DNA of 64,000 bases from Halopenitus salinus (GTDB lineage Archaea > Halobacteriota > Halobacteria > Halobacteriales > Haloferacaceae), in assembly GCF_042662125.1 (NCBI RefSeq), contig NZ_JBHSXL010000009.1, forward strand, positions 62,001 to 126,000. Reading direction: 5' to 3'. The translations under genes were made by a program, and so were the position numbers. Shown one piece after another: positions 1 to 8,471 of the stretch (the stretch's first letter is position 1; each line of letters opens with the position of its first letter). Under the pieces are notes generated by a model. It worked only from the letters and a program-made list of their open reading frames with translations. It was not told where the DNA came from and searched no databases.

Positions 1-1113
1 TACTACCCCGATGCGACCGTGCCCGACTCGGTGGCGGTGAACTGGCAGTTCCCGGCCAACTACATCGGCCACACGGCCGCGAAGGCGAGTCCCCGCCCGA
101 CGCCGGACGGCGAGACGATCGTCATCCCCGCGGACACGGGGCTCGTCCACGCGGTCACCCCGAAGGGGCGCAGTCGGTGGACGGCCCGGACGGGCGCGAC
201 GTCGCTCGGGATCCACGGAACGCCCACGATCGTCGACGGCGTGGCCTACATCGGCGGCTACGACGGTGACCTCTACGCGTTCGACGTGCGGACGGGCGAG
301 CAGGTCTGGCGGACCTCCCGGATCGCCTTCGACGGCGCCATCGCCATCGGATCGAGTCCGGCCTACTGGGACGGCGTGTTGTACGTCGTCGTCGAGTACA
401 ACCACCCGCCGGCCGGCACGATGTGGGCCGTCGACGCGGAGACGGGCCAGCCGCTGTGGAGCGACGACCGGCTGTGGGGGATGCCCCACCCCTCGACGTC
501 GATCGACCCCGAGTACGAGCGGATGATCACCGCCTCGAACGACGGGGTCTGTTACAGCTGGGAGTTCCCGTCCCTCGAGTTCGAGTGGTCCTTCGAGACC
601 GACCACCACGTCAAGGGGACGATCCCCCAGTACGACGGGCGCGCGTTCGTCGGCTCCTGGGACGGCTTCTTCTACTGTCTCGACGTCGTCGACGGCACGG
701 AGCTGTGGTCCTTCGAGACGGGCGAGATCATCATGTCGAATCCCGGCGTGGACCCGGAGACGGGGATCATCTACGTCGGAAGCGACGACCGCCACGTCCA
801 CGCGCTCGACATGGAGACCGGCGACCGGATCTGGTCGCGAAACGTCCACGGCAGCGTGATCGGGTCGCTCACCGTGACTTCCGACGCCGTGCTCGTGGGG
901 TCCTACGACGGGAACCTCTACGCGCTCGAGAAGGACACCGGCGAGGTGCGCTGGACGGTCGCGAACAACGGCCACGTCACGAGCGCGGCCGTCCCCCACG
1001 ACGGACGGATCTACTACGCCGAACGCGCCGTCCTCTCCGGGTACTGGAACGACGACGAAGAGACGAGGGTGGAGGTTCCGGGCCACGCGTACTGTCTCGT
1101 CCCCGATGAGTGA
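1..1113 (+). CDS. PQQ-type beta-propeller repeat protein, 5' end outside window
   Basis: The reading frame is open from base 1, so the true start lies upstream and 370 residues are visible. The first in-window start-like codon is GTG at 19, but nothing favours it. The protein is a run of blades of the PQQ/YncE type, each with the pattern hydrophobic-V-G-x-x-D-G-x-L-Y-A-L/F-D-x-x-T-G-x-x-x-W. Examples are YIGGYDGDLYAFD, FVGSWDGFFYCLD, YVGSDDRHVHALD and LVGSYDGNLYALE. Such proteins are usually exported or cell-surface beta-propellers, some binding PQQ and others acting as scaffolds. No PQQ-dependent dehydrogenase active-site motif is evident, so the substrate or partner is unknown. The signal peptide, if any, would be in the missing part. 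Confidence 0.85.
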   Translation, partial: YYPDATVPDSVAVNWQFPANYIGHTAAKASPRPTPDGETIVIPADTGLVHAVTPKGRSRWTARTGATSLGIHGTPTIVDGVAYIGGYDGDLYAFDVRTGEQVWRTSRIAFDGAIAIGSSPAYWDGVLYVVVEYNHPPAGTMWAVDAETGQPLWSDDRLWGMPHPSTSIDPEYERMITASNDGVCYSWEFPSLEFEWSFETDHHVKGTIPQYDGRAFVGSWDGFFYCLDVVDGTELWSFETGEIIMSNPGVDPETGIIYVGSDDRHVHALDMETGDRIWSRNVHGSVIGSLTVTSDAVLVGSYDGNLYALEKDTGEVRWTVANNGHVTSAAVPHDGRIYYAERAVLSGYWNDDEETRVEVPGHAYCLVPDE

Positions 1114-1175
1114 TCGGGCACGCTTTCGAGAGAAAGCCCCGAAAGCGGTAAACCGACGCGTCGAGAACGCCGGGT

Positions 1176-1304
1176 ATGGACCGATACATCGTCGACGAGG
1201 AGAACGACGAACTGCTCTCGCCGATCGTGGTGATCGCGACCGTCGTTCTCGTCGGCGTGTTCGCGATCGGGTTCCTCAACCAGGCGATCTCGCTCGTGCT
1301 CTAG
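1176..1304 (+). CDS. 42-residue single-pass membrane protein
   Basis: ATG at 1176 opens a 42-codon frame ending in TAG. The product has an acidic N-terminus (MDRYIVDEENDELLSP) followed by one hydrophobic helix (IVVIATVVLVGVFAIGF) and a short tail. Negative residues before the helix and a strong single TM segment fit the small haloarchaeal membrane proteins often missed by annotation. It lies 62 bp after the beta-propeller gene and 115 bp before the aminopeptidase gene, all on the same strand. Function unknown. Confidence 0.6.
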   Translation: MDRYIVDEENDELLSPIVVIATVVLVGVFAIGFLNQAISLVL

Positions 1305-1340
1305 GACGGTCTCGGAGGGATCGAACCGGACGGGTCTCCG

Positions 1341-1430
1341 GCCACACGACGACGGGCCCATGTTTCCGGCCTCACGACGAGACGGACCCATTTTTCAGAC
1401 CACGCGACGAGACGAGATCATGGACGAACG
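1341..1430 (+). repeat. Three 30-nt imperfect tandem units across the aminopeptidase start
   Basis: Units at 1341-1370, 1371-1400 and 1401-1430 share the pattern CACGACGA-GACGG-CCCAT with exactly 30-nt spacing. Unit 1 contains ATG at 1360 and unit 3 contains ATG at 1420, while unit 2 has ATT at the matching place. The period is ten codons, so both ATGs are in the same frame. The array looks like a duplicated translation-start region. Confidence 0.6.
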
Positions 1431-2565
1431 CGTACGCGAGCACGCCGCGGTGCTGGTCGACTGGAGCGCGCGGATCGAGGCCGGAGACGACGTGGTCGTG
1501 AGCGTCGCCGAGGACGCACACGACCTCGGCGTCGCGGTCGCGAGGGAGCTCGGCGAGCGGGGCGCGAACGTCGTGACGCTCTACGGGTCCGGGGAGGTCG
1601 AACGCGCGATTCTGAAGGGGCGTGAGGACGCGAGTTCGGGCGACTTCGAGGCCGAGCCGCCCGAGTTCGACTCGGACCCGCCCCACGAGCTCGCGCTCCT
1701 CGAGGCGGCCGACGCGTACCTCCGGCTCGGCGGCGGCCGGAACACGGCCGCGACCGCGGACGTGTCCGACGGGATCCGGCAGGGGTACGCCAGGTCCCGA
1801 CGCGGGATCCGGGAGGCCCGCATGGAGACGGACTGGGTCTCGACGGTCCACCCGACCCGGAGCCTCGCCCAGCAGGCCGGGATGGCCCACGAGGAGCACC
1901 GTGAGTTCGTCTACAATGCGGTCCTCCGCGACTGGGAATCGCTGGCCGAGGAGATGGCGATCCTGAAGGAGCTCCTCGACGACGGCGAGATGGTCCGAAT
2001 CCGCACGGAACGCGACGGCGAGCCCGAGACGGACCTGACGCTGTCGATCGCCGGCCGGACCGCGGTCAACTCGGCGGCCTCCGTAGCCTACGACTCCCAC
2101 AACCTCCCGTCCGGCGAGGTGTTCACGGCGCCCGCGGGCGTCGACGGCGAGATCCGCTTCGACGTTCCGATGACGATCGAGGGAACGCGGGTGCGCGACG
2201 TCCGGCTCACCCTGGCGGACGGCGAGGTCACGGACTTCGAGGCCGAGACGGGCGCCGAGGCGATCGCGTCCGTCCTGGAGACCGACGGCGGCGCGAGGCG
2301 GATCGGGGAACTCGGGATCGGGATGAACCGCGGGATCGACCGGGCCACGGACTCGATCCTGTTCGACGAGAAGATGGCCGGGACCGTCCACCTCGCGCTC
2401 GGTCGCGCCTACGACGCCTGCCTGCCGGCCGGCGAGTCGGGCAACGACTCCGCGGTCCACGTCGATCTGATCGCCGACGTCTCCGGCGACTCCACGCTCG
2501 AGATCGACGGCGAGGTCGTCCAGCGGAACGGCACCTTCCGGTGGGAGGACGGCTTCGAGGGGTGA
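1420..2565 (+). CDS. Aminopeptidase, M29 family (thermophilic metalloprotease)
   Basis: Predicted to remove N-terminal amino acids from peptides in the cytoplasm using a divalent-metal pair. From ATG 1420 it is 381 residues, close to the usual length of M29 enzymes. C-terminal metal and catalytic motifs are visible in family order: GEVFTAP (Glu), RRIGELGIGMN (Glu), DEKMAGTVHLALG (His) and SAVHVDLIAD (His-x-Asp). The mid region carries HPTRSLAQQAGM, also typical. An upstream in-frame ATG at 1360 would add 20 residues made only of the 30-nt repeat, so 1420 is preferred. The gene stands alone between a small membrane protein gene and a nucleoside-recognition membrane protein gene. Confidence 0.88.
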   Translation: MDERVREHAAVLVDWSARIEAGDDVVVSVAEDAHDLGVAVARELGERGANVVTLYGSGEVERAILKGREDASSGDFEAEPPEFDSDPPHELALLEAADAYLRLGGGRNTAATADVSDGIRQGYARSRRGIREARMETDWVSTVHPTRSLAQQAGMAHEEHREFVYNAVLRDWESLAEEMAILKELLDDGEMVRIRTERDGEPETDLTLSIAGRTAVNSAASVAYDSHNLPSGEVFTAPAGVDGEIRFDVPMTIEGTRVRDVRLTLADGEVTDFEAETGAEAIASVLETDGGARRIGELGIGMNRGIDRATDSILFDEKMAGTVHLALGRAYDACLPAGESGNDSAVHVDLIADVSGDSTLEIDGEVVQRNGTFRWEDGFEG

Positions 2566-2687
2566 GGTGGGATTCGAGAGGTGAGGTGGGATTCGAGGGG
2601 GAGTCGGACCCCGAGGACCGTCGATGATCGGGCGCGAAGATCGGCCGGCTTCGACGGGAATTTGTCTCCCCCGCTCCAATCCCGGCC

Positions 2688-3857
2688 GTGAACGCGGCCG
2701 TCACCGTCGGACCGGCGCTTCTCGAACTCGCCGCGATCGCCGCCCGCGCCGTGATCGCGGACCCCGGCTCGACCCTCCAGAGCGCCCCGGCCGTCGTCCC
2801 GGGCGCCGAGGCGTTCGCGGCGGAGGCGGCGTCGCTGCTTCGTGAGGTCCTCCCGCGGATCGTCCGGATCGCGGTCTTCATCGCGCTCGGGGTCTACGCC
2901 GCGAACCTCGCCGTGGAGTTCGGACTGATCGAGCACGTCGCGGGGGTCGCCGGCTATCTGACGCGGCCGGCGAACCTGCCGGACGAGGTCGGAACCGCGA
3001 TCCTCACCACCGCGGCGTCGACGACGGCCGGCTACGCCACGCTCGCGGAGTACCGCGAGTCGGGGCTGCTCGACGACCGGGCGACGATCGTGGCCGTGAT
3101 GATAAACACGTTCTTCGGGTTCCTCCAGCACGTCTTCACCTACTACGCGCCGGTGTTGATCCCGATCCTCGGGCTTCGAACGGGCGTGTTGTACGTCTCG
3201 ATCCGGGCGGGGATCTCGCTCGCGATCACCGTCTGTGGGGTCCTCATCGGGGGGCTCGTCCTCTCCGCACGCAACGTCGACCGGTCGGCACTCGCCGCGA
3301 TCGACGGGGTCTCGGAGGGAAGCGACGGCACCGGGAACGATGGCGGCGGAGGCGACGACGGTGGCGGTGATGGCGATGTCGACGCGGGGACGGACGCGGA
3401 CCGCACCACCCGGGATCGGGCGGTCGCGGCCGCCGAGAGCTCCTACGGAACGCTTGCCCGGATCGTTCCCCGGCTCGCGATCGTCTACACGCTCGTGATC
3501 GCGCTGGTGAACAACGTGGACGTGGAGGCGCTGACCGGGGTCGCGGAGCCGCTGACGTCGGCGCTCGGGCTGCCCGGCGCATCGGTCGCGATCGTCGCCG
3601 TCTACTCGCTCGATACCACCGCCGGGGCGGTCGCGATCGCGCCGCTCATCGGGGAGACGTTCACGCCGCGGACCGCGGTCGCGACGATGTTGCTCGGCGG
3701 GATCGTCTCCTTTGCGGTCTCGACGTTCAAGCGGTCGATCCCCTTCCAGTTCGGCATCTGGGGCCCGGAGTTCGGAACGAAGGTGATCGCGGTCAACACG
3801 GCGATGAAGCTCGTGTTCATCTCGATCGCCGTCGGGGGATTGCTCCTCGCACCGTGA
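2688..3857 (+). CDS. Nucleoside-recognition (Gate) domain membrane protein
   Basis: A 389-residue polytopic membrane protein starting at GTG 2688. Segments such as IVRIAVFIALGVYAANLAV, the cytoplasmic-like TILTTAASTTAGYATLAEY stretch (residues ~103-122) and the C-terminal STFKRSIPFQFGIWGPEFG resemble the Gate/nucleoside-recognition family of transporter-like proteins. Residues ~205-245 form a Gly/Asp-rich, low-complexity cytoplasmic linker between the two halves, an acidic insertion common in halophile proteins. Substrate unknown; nucleoside binding is only implied by the family name. It precedes the HPP-family gene by 40 bp on the same strand, so the two may be co-transcribed. Confidence 0.7.
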   Translation: MNAAVTVGPALLELAAIAARAVIADPGSTLQSAPAVVPGAEAFAAEAASLLREVLPRIVRIAVFIALGVYAANLAVEFGLIEHVAGVAGYLTRPANLPDEVGTAILTTAASTTAGYATLAEYRESGLLDDRATIVAVMINTFFGFLQHVFTYYAPVLIPILGLRTGVLYVSIRAGISLAITVCGVLIGGLVLSARNVDRSALAAIDGVSEGSDGTGNDGGGGDDGGGDGDVDAGTDADRTTRDRAVAAAESSYGTLARIVPRLAIVYTLVIALVNNVDVEALTGVAEPLTSALGLPGASVAIVAVYSLDTTAGAVAIAPLIGETFTPRTAVATMLLGGIVSFAVSTFKRSIPFQFGIWGPEFGTKVIAVNTAMKLVFISIAVGGLLLAP

Positions 3858-3897
3858 TCCGGTCGGCTTTTGCACAGGCGGGCGAAACACGCGGGGC

Positions 3898-4401
3898 GTG
3901 GTCAGACGCCGCGTGTACACGAGCCTGTACGCGAGCCTGCTTTTCACCGTCCTCGGCGCGGTCGCCTGGGCGACGGGACAGCCGTTCGTCTTTCCGAGCC
4001 TCGGCCCCTCCGCGTTCCTGCTGGCCTTCGACAGGCGCGGGGGGCGTGATCGGGCCTACCGCGTCGTCGGCAGCCACCTGATCGGGGCGATCGCGGGGTT
4101 CGCGGCCTACCACCTGCTGGCGGAGGGCGTCGCCCTCACGGCCTCGCCGCCGCCGTTCTCGATCGACGGGCTCCGGCTTGCGGCCTCCGGCATGGCGTCC
4201 ATCGCGGCGACGAGCTGGGCGATGATCGCCACCCGGACGAACCACGCGCCCGCGTGTGCGACGACGCTCATCGTCTCGCTCGGCCTCCTCTCGACGGCCC
4301 GTTCGGCAGCGACGATCGTCGTCGCGGTCTGCGTGCTCGTGGGCGCACACGAGACGGTGCTTCGGATCGCGAACCGGGTTCGAGGCGGGCTGACCGGCTG
4401 A
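3898..4401 (+). CDS. HPP-family integral membrane protein
   Basis: A 167-residue membrane protein starting at GTG 3898. It has about four hydrophobic helices and the HPP-family signature region near residues 28-47 (FVFPSLGPSAFLLAF), followed by NHAPACATTLIVSLG (residues ~114-128), matching the pattern in which small residues and a conserved Pro/His cluster sit next to helices. Some HPP proteins are linked to nitrite transport, but most are uncharacterised, so no substrate is assigned. It sits between the Gate-domain protein gene and gatD. Confidence 0.7.
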   Translation: MVRRRVYTSLYASLLFTVLGAVAWATGQPFVFPSLGPSAFLLAFDRRGGRDRAYRVVGSHLIGAIAGFAAYHLLAEGVALTASPPPFSIDGLRLAASGMASIAATSWAMIATRTNHAPACATTLIVSLGLLSTARSAATIVVAVCVLVGAHETVLRIANRVRGGLTG

Positions 4402-4452
4402 GCGGCGACCCGAACGGTTGGATTCAAGTCGACCCCGTGGCAATCGGGGCGT

Positions 4453-5739
4453 ATGAACCCAGGGGACCGCGTCCGAATCGAGCGCGCGGGCGTCACGAAC
4501 GAGGGCGTGTTGATGCCCTCCACGACGCCGGATCGGCTCGTCTTGAAGCTCGAGGGAGGCTACAACGTCGGCGTCGACCGCGAGGAGGCGACCGTCGACG
4601 TCCTCGAGACGGACGTCCACGCGATCGACGACGGGGACGGCGCCGAGACCGGCGCCGTCTCGGAGATCGACTTCGGCGAGGACCTGCCCACGATCTCGCT
4701 CATCTCGACTGGCGGAACGATCGCCTCGACCGTCGACTACCGGACGGGTGCTGTCACCGCCCGGTTCGACGCCGAGGACGTGCTCCGGGCGGTCCCGGAC
4801 CTCGCCGGACGGGCGAACTACCGCGGGCGGGTCGTGGCCAACATCCTCTCGGAGAACATGGATCCCTCGATCTGGCGCGAACTCGCCCGGGCGGTCCACG
4901 AGGAGATCGAGGCCGGCGCCGACGGCGTGGTGGTCATGCACGGGACGGACACGATGCAGTACTCCGCGGCCGCGCTCTCGTTCATGCTGGAGACGCCGGT
5001 TCCCGTCGTCCTCACCGGAAGCCAGCGGTCGGCCGACCGCCCCTCCTCCGACAACGTCATGAACGCGGTCTGTGCGGTCGAGGCGGCCAAATCCGACTGC
5101 GCGGAGGTGCTCGTCTGCATGCACGCCGACGAGTCCGACCGGGCGTGCGCGCTCCATCGCGGCACGCGCGTGCGCAAGAACCACACCTCCCGACGCGACG
5201 CCTTCGAGACGATCGGCGCGAAGCCGCTCGCCGAGATCGACTACGCGACCGCGAGCGAGGCGGGCGCCGACGGCGAGGCCGCGGAGGAAGCGATCACGTT
5301 CCGCCGCGAGCACACGAGCCGGGGGGCGACCGACCTCGACATCGACCCGGACCTCGACCCCGAGGTCGAGCTTCTCAAGTTCACGCCCGGGATGGATCCG
5401 GCCGCGCTCGAGTACCTCGAGGGAAAATCGGGGGTCGTCGTCGAGGGGACCGGGCTCGGACACGTGAACACCGACCTCATCCCGCGGATCGAGGAGCTGG
5501 TCGACGACGGAACGCTCGTCGTGATGACGAGCCAGTGTCTCGCCGGGCGGGTCTGCGATCGGGTCTACGACACCGGCCGGGACCTCCTCGATGCGGGCGT
5601 GATCGAGGGCGAGGACATGCTTCCGGGCACCGCGACGGTAAAGACCATGTGGGCGCTCGCGAACGCCGAGGATCCAGTCGAGACGATCCGGACGCCGATC
5701 GCCGGCGAGATCACGGACGAGTCGCGGCCCTGGAGATGA
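4453..5739 (+). CDS. gatD: Glutamyl-tRNA(Gln) amidotransferase subunit D
   Basis: The glutaminase/asparaginase-like subunit of the archaeal GatDE complex, which frees ammonia from Gln so GatE can convert Glu-tRNA(Gln) to Gln-tRNA(Gln). The 428 residues match the family length. The N-terminal ~75 residues form the small beta-barrel domain (DRVRIERAGVTNEGVLM). The L-asparaginase-type domain follows with the Thr-containing motif LISTGGTIASTVDY (~residues 81-94), the second motif VVMHGTDTMQYSAAAL (~158-173) and the Lys region RKNHTSRRDAFETIG (~242-256). gatE is not in the window. The stop codon overlaps the start of a small membrane protein gene (ATGA). Confidence 0.95.
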   Translation: MNPGDRVRIERAGVTNEGVLMPSTTPDRLVLKLEGGYNVGVDREEATVDVLETDVHAIDDGDGAETGAVSEIDFGEDLPTISLISTGGTIASTVDYRTGAVTARFDAEDVLRAVPDLAGRANYRGRVVANILSENMDPSIWRELARAVHEEIEAGADGVVVMHGTDTMQYSAAALSFMLETPVPVVLTGSQRSADRPSSDNVMNAVCAVEAAKSDCAEVLVCMHADESDRACALHRGTRVRKNHTSRRDAFETIGAKPLAEIDYATASEAGADGEAAEEAITFRREHTSRGATDLDIDPDLDPEVELLKFTPGMDPAALEYLEGKSGVVVEGTGLGHVNTDLIPRIEELVDDGTLVVMTSQCLAGRVCDRVYDTGRDLLDAGVIEGEDMLPGTATVKTMWALANAEDPVETIRTPIAGEITDESRPWR

Positions 5740-5966
5740 CCCCTCTCGACGGGATCGCGCTCTTCGTCTCCCTCGCTACGGTCCGAGCCGGGGTCTACTA
5801 CGCCGTCGTCTACGGCGTGGTCGTCGCCGCCGCGACGTGGATCTACCGGGACGCGTGCGATCGGGAGATCTCCTACCCGTGGGCGTGGGCCGCCGCGACG
5901 CTCTTTTTGACCATCGTCCCGGTGCTCGCGTACCTCTACGTGCGTCGAGGAACGGCGTCGAAGTGA
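5736..5966 (+). CDS. Small two-helix membrane protein overlapping gatD
   Basis: ATG at 5736 overlaps the gatD stop (ATGA) and gives 76 residues. Two hydrophobic helices are visible, AGVYYAVVYGVVVAAATWIY and WAWAAATLFLTIVPVLAYLY, joined by a short polar loop (RDACDREISYP), with a basic tail. The layout resembles haloarchaeal small membrane proteins of unknown function. The 4-bp overlap implies translational coupling to gatD, but no functional link is known. Confidence 0.7.
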   Translation: MTPLDGIALFVSLATVRAGVYYAVVYGVVVAAATWIYRDACDREISYPWAWAAATLFLTIVPVLAYLYVRRGTASK

Positions 5967-6003
5967 TCGAGGCGCCCACGGGCCGTTCGCGGGCGCGCCG
6001 ACA

Positions 6004-6435
6004 TCACTCCATCCCGTCGCGGGGCAACGCGATGACGGGGAGGTCGCTTCCGGTGACGAGTTTCGTTCGAACGCTGCCCGAGAGGAAATCGAGTATCCGT
6101 CCGCCGCCACGCGATCGGAAGGCGATCGCGGTCGCGTCGCGTTCGTCGGCCGCGGCGTTTATCGTCTCCGCGACGTCGGTTCCGTAGTGGATCCCGGTCT
6201 CGACCGGGACGTCGTCGGCGTTCGCGAGGCCTCGAACCGCCTCGAAGGCCGTCTCGGCGATCTCCTCGCGCTGTTCGACGCCCGCCTTGTCGATCCCGCC
6301 GCCGGCCTTCTCGATGACGTGGACGACGAGGATCGTCGTCTCCGAATCGAGGTACCCGGAGAGCGAATCGTAGGTGTCGACGGCGTCCGCCTCGTTGGCG
6401 ATCGGGACGAGCACGCGGGAGAGCAGCTCGGTCAT
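6004..6435 (-). CDS. Universal stress protein (UspA family)
   Basis: A 143-residue single Usp domain. The start was set at the ATG at 6435 because the upstream extension of the frame is Arg-rich antisense sequence. The N-terminal beta strand (LLSRVLVPIAN) and the C-terminal nucleotide-loop region (RSRGGGRILDFLSGSVRTKL) match the G-x2-G-x9-G-S/T pattern, followed by the closing strand DLPVIALP. Family members bind ATP or act as stress-tuned regulators. It stands alone, reading towards gatD's small partner gene. Confidence 0.85.
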   Translation of the reverse strand: MTELLSRVLVPIANEADAVDTYDSLSGYLDSETTILVVHVIEKAGGGIDKAGVEQREEIAETAFEAVRGLANADDVPVETGIHYGTDVAETINAAADERDATAIAFRSRGGGRILDFLSGSVRTKLVTGSDLPVIALPRDGME

Positions 6436-6497
6436 ACCGGCGCTTCGATCCCCACCCGTATAGTCTTGATCGGACGATCGCCGGCGATCGGAGGGCC

Positions 6498-6896
6498 TCA
6501 AACCGCGGTGACCCACGCGCGGTAGTCCTCCTCCAGCTCGAAGACGCGCAGGAAGGCGGCCTCGATGAACCCCGCGATCCGGTTCGGGTCCGAGCGGGCG
6601 GTGATGACCGCGTTCGTCCCCTCGGCGTCCTCCGGGCTCTCGAGCTCGTCGATCCGGAACTCCGGGTACTCCCCGAGGAGGTCCTTGAGACGCTCGAGCT
6701 CCGCGTCCGTGACGTCGAGGACGACCTCCGTCCCGGCGAGCTGGATCCACGGCGCGACGTCGCCGCCGTCGGTCGTGTCGTCGTCGGGGTCGACGTCCAC
6801 CGTCATCACCGGGCTCGAACGGCGCCTGTGTGCGGCCACCGCGTCCGCGAACAGCCGTCGCCGCTCGGTCTCCGTCGCGGCGTCGAAGCGGGTCAT
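6498..6896 (-). CDS. Conserved-looking haloarchaeal hypothetical protein
   Basis: A 132-residue acidic soluble protein with no recognised domain. The C-terminal ~60 residues (TDAELERLKDLLGEYPEF..., then AVITARSDPNRIAGFIEAAF) alternate helix and strand like a small alpha/beta fold. There is no signal peptide or membrane segment. Codon and amino-acid use are fully haloarchaeal, supporting a real gene. It is divergent from deoC (138 bp between starts). Confidence 0.65.
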   Translation of the reverse strand: MTRFDAATETERRRLFADAVAAHRRRSSPVMTVDVDPDDDTTDGGDVAPWIQLAGTEVVLDVTDAELERLKDLLGEYPEFRIDELESPEDAEGTNAVITARSDPNRIAGFIEAAFLRVFELEEDYRAWVTAV

Positions 6897-7034
6897 GGGA
6901 CCCAGTTGTCGTCCATCGCCAATAAGCCGGCGGGTGGCCGCGGAGGGTCGACGGAGCGACCCACCGACCGAGGAAGGCCCCGTCCGGGTTGGAGCGACCC
7001 GCAGACCTTTCTACCGTGCCCCCGAGGAGCGGAC

Positions 7035-7670
7035 ATGGACCGACGGGAGCTCGCGAGCCGGATCGACCACACCGTGTTGGGCCCGGAGACGACCTGGAGC
7101 GACGTCTCGTCCGTGCTCGATGCCGCCGAGGAGTACGGCATGAACGCGTGTATCCCCCCGTGTTATCTGGAGGGTGCGACGGCGACGAGTCCGGTCACGA
7201 TCGCGACCGTGATCGGGTTTCCCCACGGGCAGTCGTCGGCGGCCTCGAAACACGACGAGGCGGAGAACGCCTGGAACGACGGCGCCGACGAGCTCGACGT
7301 CGTGATCAACGTCGGCCGGCTGCAGGCCGGCGAGACGGACACGGTGACTGCGGAGCTCGCGGACGTCGTCGCGGCCGTACCGATCCCGGTGAAGGTCATC
7401 CTCGAGACGGCGCTCCTCTCGGAGGCCGAGATCCACCGCGCCTGTGAGGCGGCGGTCGCCGCCGACGCCGACATGGTGAAGACCTCGACGGGGTTCGCCG
7501 ACGGCGGCGCGACGGTGGCCGACGTGGAGCTGATGAGCGAGTACCTTCCGGTGAAGGCCTCGGGCGGGATCGGAAGCTACGAGGAGGCGATGGCGATGTT
7601 CGAGGCGGGCGCGGAGCGCATCGGCGCCTCCAGCGGGGTGGAGATCGTTCGGGGACACCCGGACGGATAG
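7035..7670 (+). CDS. deoC: Deoxyribose-phosphate aldolase
   Basis: Cleaves 2-deoxy-D-ribose 5-phosphate to glyceraldehyde 3-phosphate and acetaldehyde in deoxynucleoside salvage. ATG 7035 gives 211 residues, normal for archaeal DeoC. The class I aldolase hallmarks are present: RIDHTVL near the N-terminus, ELDVVINVG (Asp ~88), PVKVILETALL and the Schiff-base lysine in DMVKTSTGF (Lys ~149), followed by VKASGGI. The longer frame upstream is Arg-rich and was rejected. The gene stands alone. Confidence 0.95.
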   Translation: MDRRELASRIDHTVLGPETTWSDVSSVLDAAEEYGMNACIPPCYLEGATATSPVTIATVIGFPHGQSSAASKHDEAENAWNDGADELDVVINVGRLQAGETDTVTAELADVVAAVPIPVKVILETALLSEAEIHRACEAAVAADADMVKTSTGFADGGATVADVELMSEYLPVKASGGIGSYEEAMAMFEAGAERIGASSGVEIVRGHPDG

Positions 7671-7747
7671 CGAACGTCGAGCGGCGGGGCGAGCGGGGTT
7701 GGGCCAAGCGTGGAACGTCGAGCGGCGGGTGAGGACCGAACCGACGA

Positions 7748-8419
7748 TCACCCGAAGACGATCGGCGTCGAGCCGGCGGCGGTGACGACGATGACCGGAC
7801 AGACCGCGTCCGATCGGACGGTTCCGGTCGTCGATCCGAGGACGAACCGCTCGACTCGACCGCTCGTCGGGGCACCGAGGACGACGGCGTCGTAGTAGGA
7901 GGACTGTTCGACGATGGCGCTCGCCGGCGAGTCGCCCTCGAACAGCCAGGTGTCGATCCGGTCGCACTCGCCGACGCGGTCCTTCGCGGCCGACAACAGC
8001 CCCTCGCCGGCCGTGATCGCGTCGTCGGGTCCGTCCGAGTCGTCCGAGTCGTTCGCCGCGTCCCGGTGACGCGGCGAACTCGCGTCCTCGACTTCGGTGG
8101 AAACGGCTCCGCCACCGCTGCCCCCGTCGGGGACGACGTGGAACAGCTCGAGCCACGCACCGCTTTCGCGTGCGAGCGCGCTCGCGAGATCGACGGTGGC
8201 CCCGGAGTGCGGGCCGTCCCCGATCGCGACGAGGATCGAGGAGAGACCGTCCGGCGTCCCCGAACCGGACGGAAGCGTCGTTTCGACCGATTCGACGGTC
8301 GAAACGTCGTCGACGATCCCCGTCGCGTCCGCGACGTCGAGGAGGGTCGCAAGGTCGACATCGTCGGAGGACGCCTCGCTCGAACCGGGCCCACCGTCGA
8401 CGCCGTCGTCCGCGTTCAT
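7748..8419 (-). CDS. Universal stress protein with long acidic N-terminus
   Basis: A 223-residue protein. Residues ~1-60 are acidic and unusual for a Usp protein; the Usp fold starts around GLSSILVAIGDGPHSGATV. The C-terminal part has AVVLGAPTSGRVERFVLGSTTGTV, fitting the ATP-loop G-x2-G-x9-G-S/T, and ends in CPVIVVTAAG. It lies just downstream of, and on the same strand as, the permease-Usp fusion gene. The two may form one unit in which separate and fused Usp domains regulate amino-acid transport (inference). Confidence 0.82.
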   Translation of the reverse strand: MNADDGVDGGPGSSEASSDDVDLATLLDVADATGIVDDVSTVESVETTLPSGSGTPDGLSSILVAIGDGPHSGATVDLASALARESGAWLELFHVVPDGGSGGGAVSTEVEDASSPRHRDAANDSDDSDGPDDAITAGEGLLSAAKDRVGECDRIDTWLFEGDSPASAIVEQSSYYDAVVLGAPTSGRVERFVLGSTTGTVRSDAVCPVIVVTAAGSTPIVFG

Positions 8420-8471
8420 ACCACCCTCTACCGCGGTATCGGATAAAAAGGACGGGGTACGGAGGGTCCGG

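Noticed and set aside
1372..2679. Long minus-strand frame of 435 codons across the aminopeptidase gene
   Set aside because: It is antisense to a gene with clear M29 motifs, is Arg- and Val-rich with no domain, and has the composition of a GC-rich shadow frame.
3817..5463. Minus-strand frame of 548 codons over the HPP gene and gatD
   Set aside because: It is the reverse complement of gatD and the HPP gene; residues are Arg/Asp/Gly-rich repeats without any motif.
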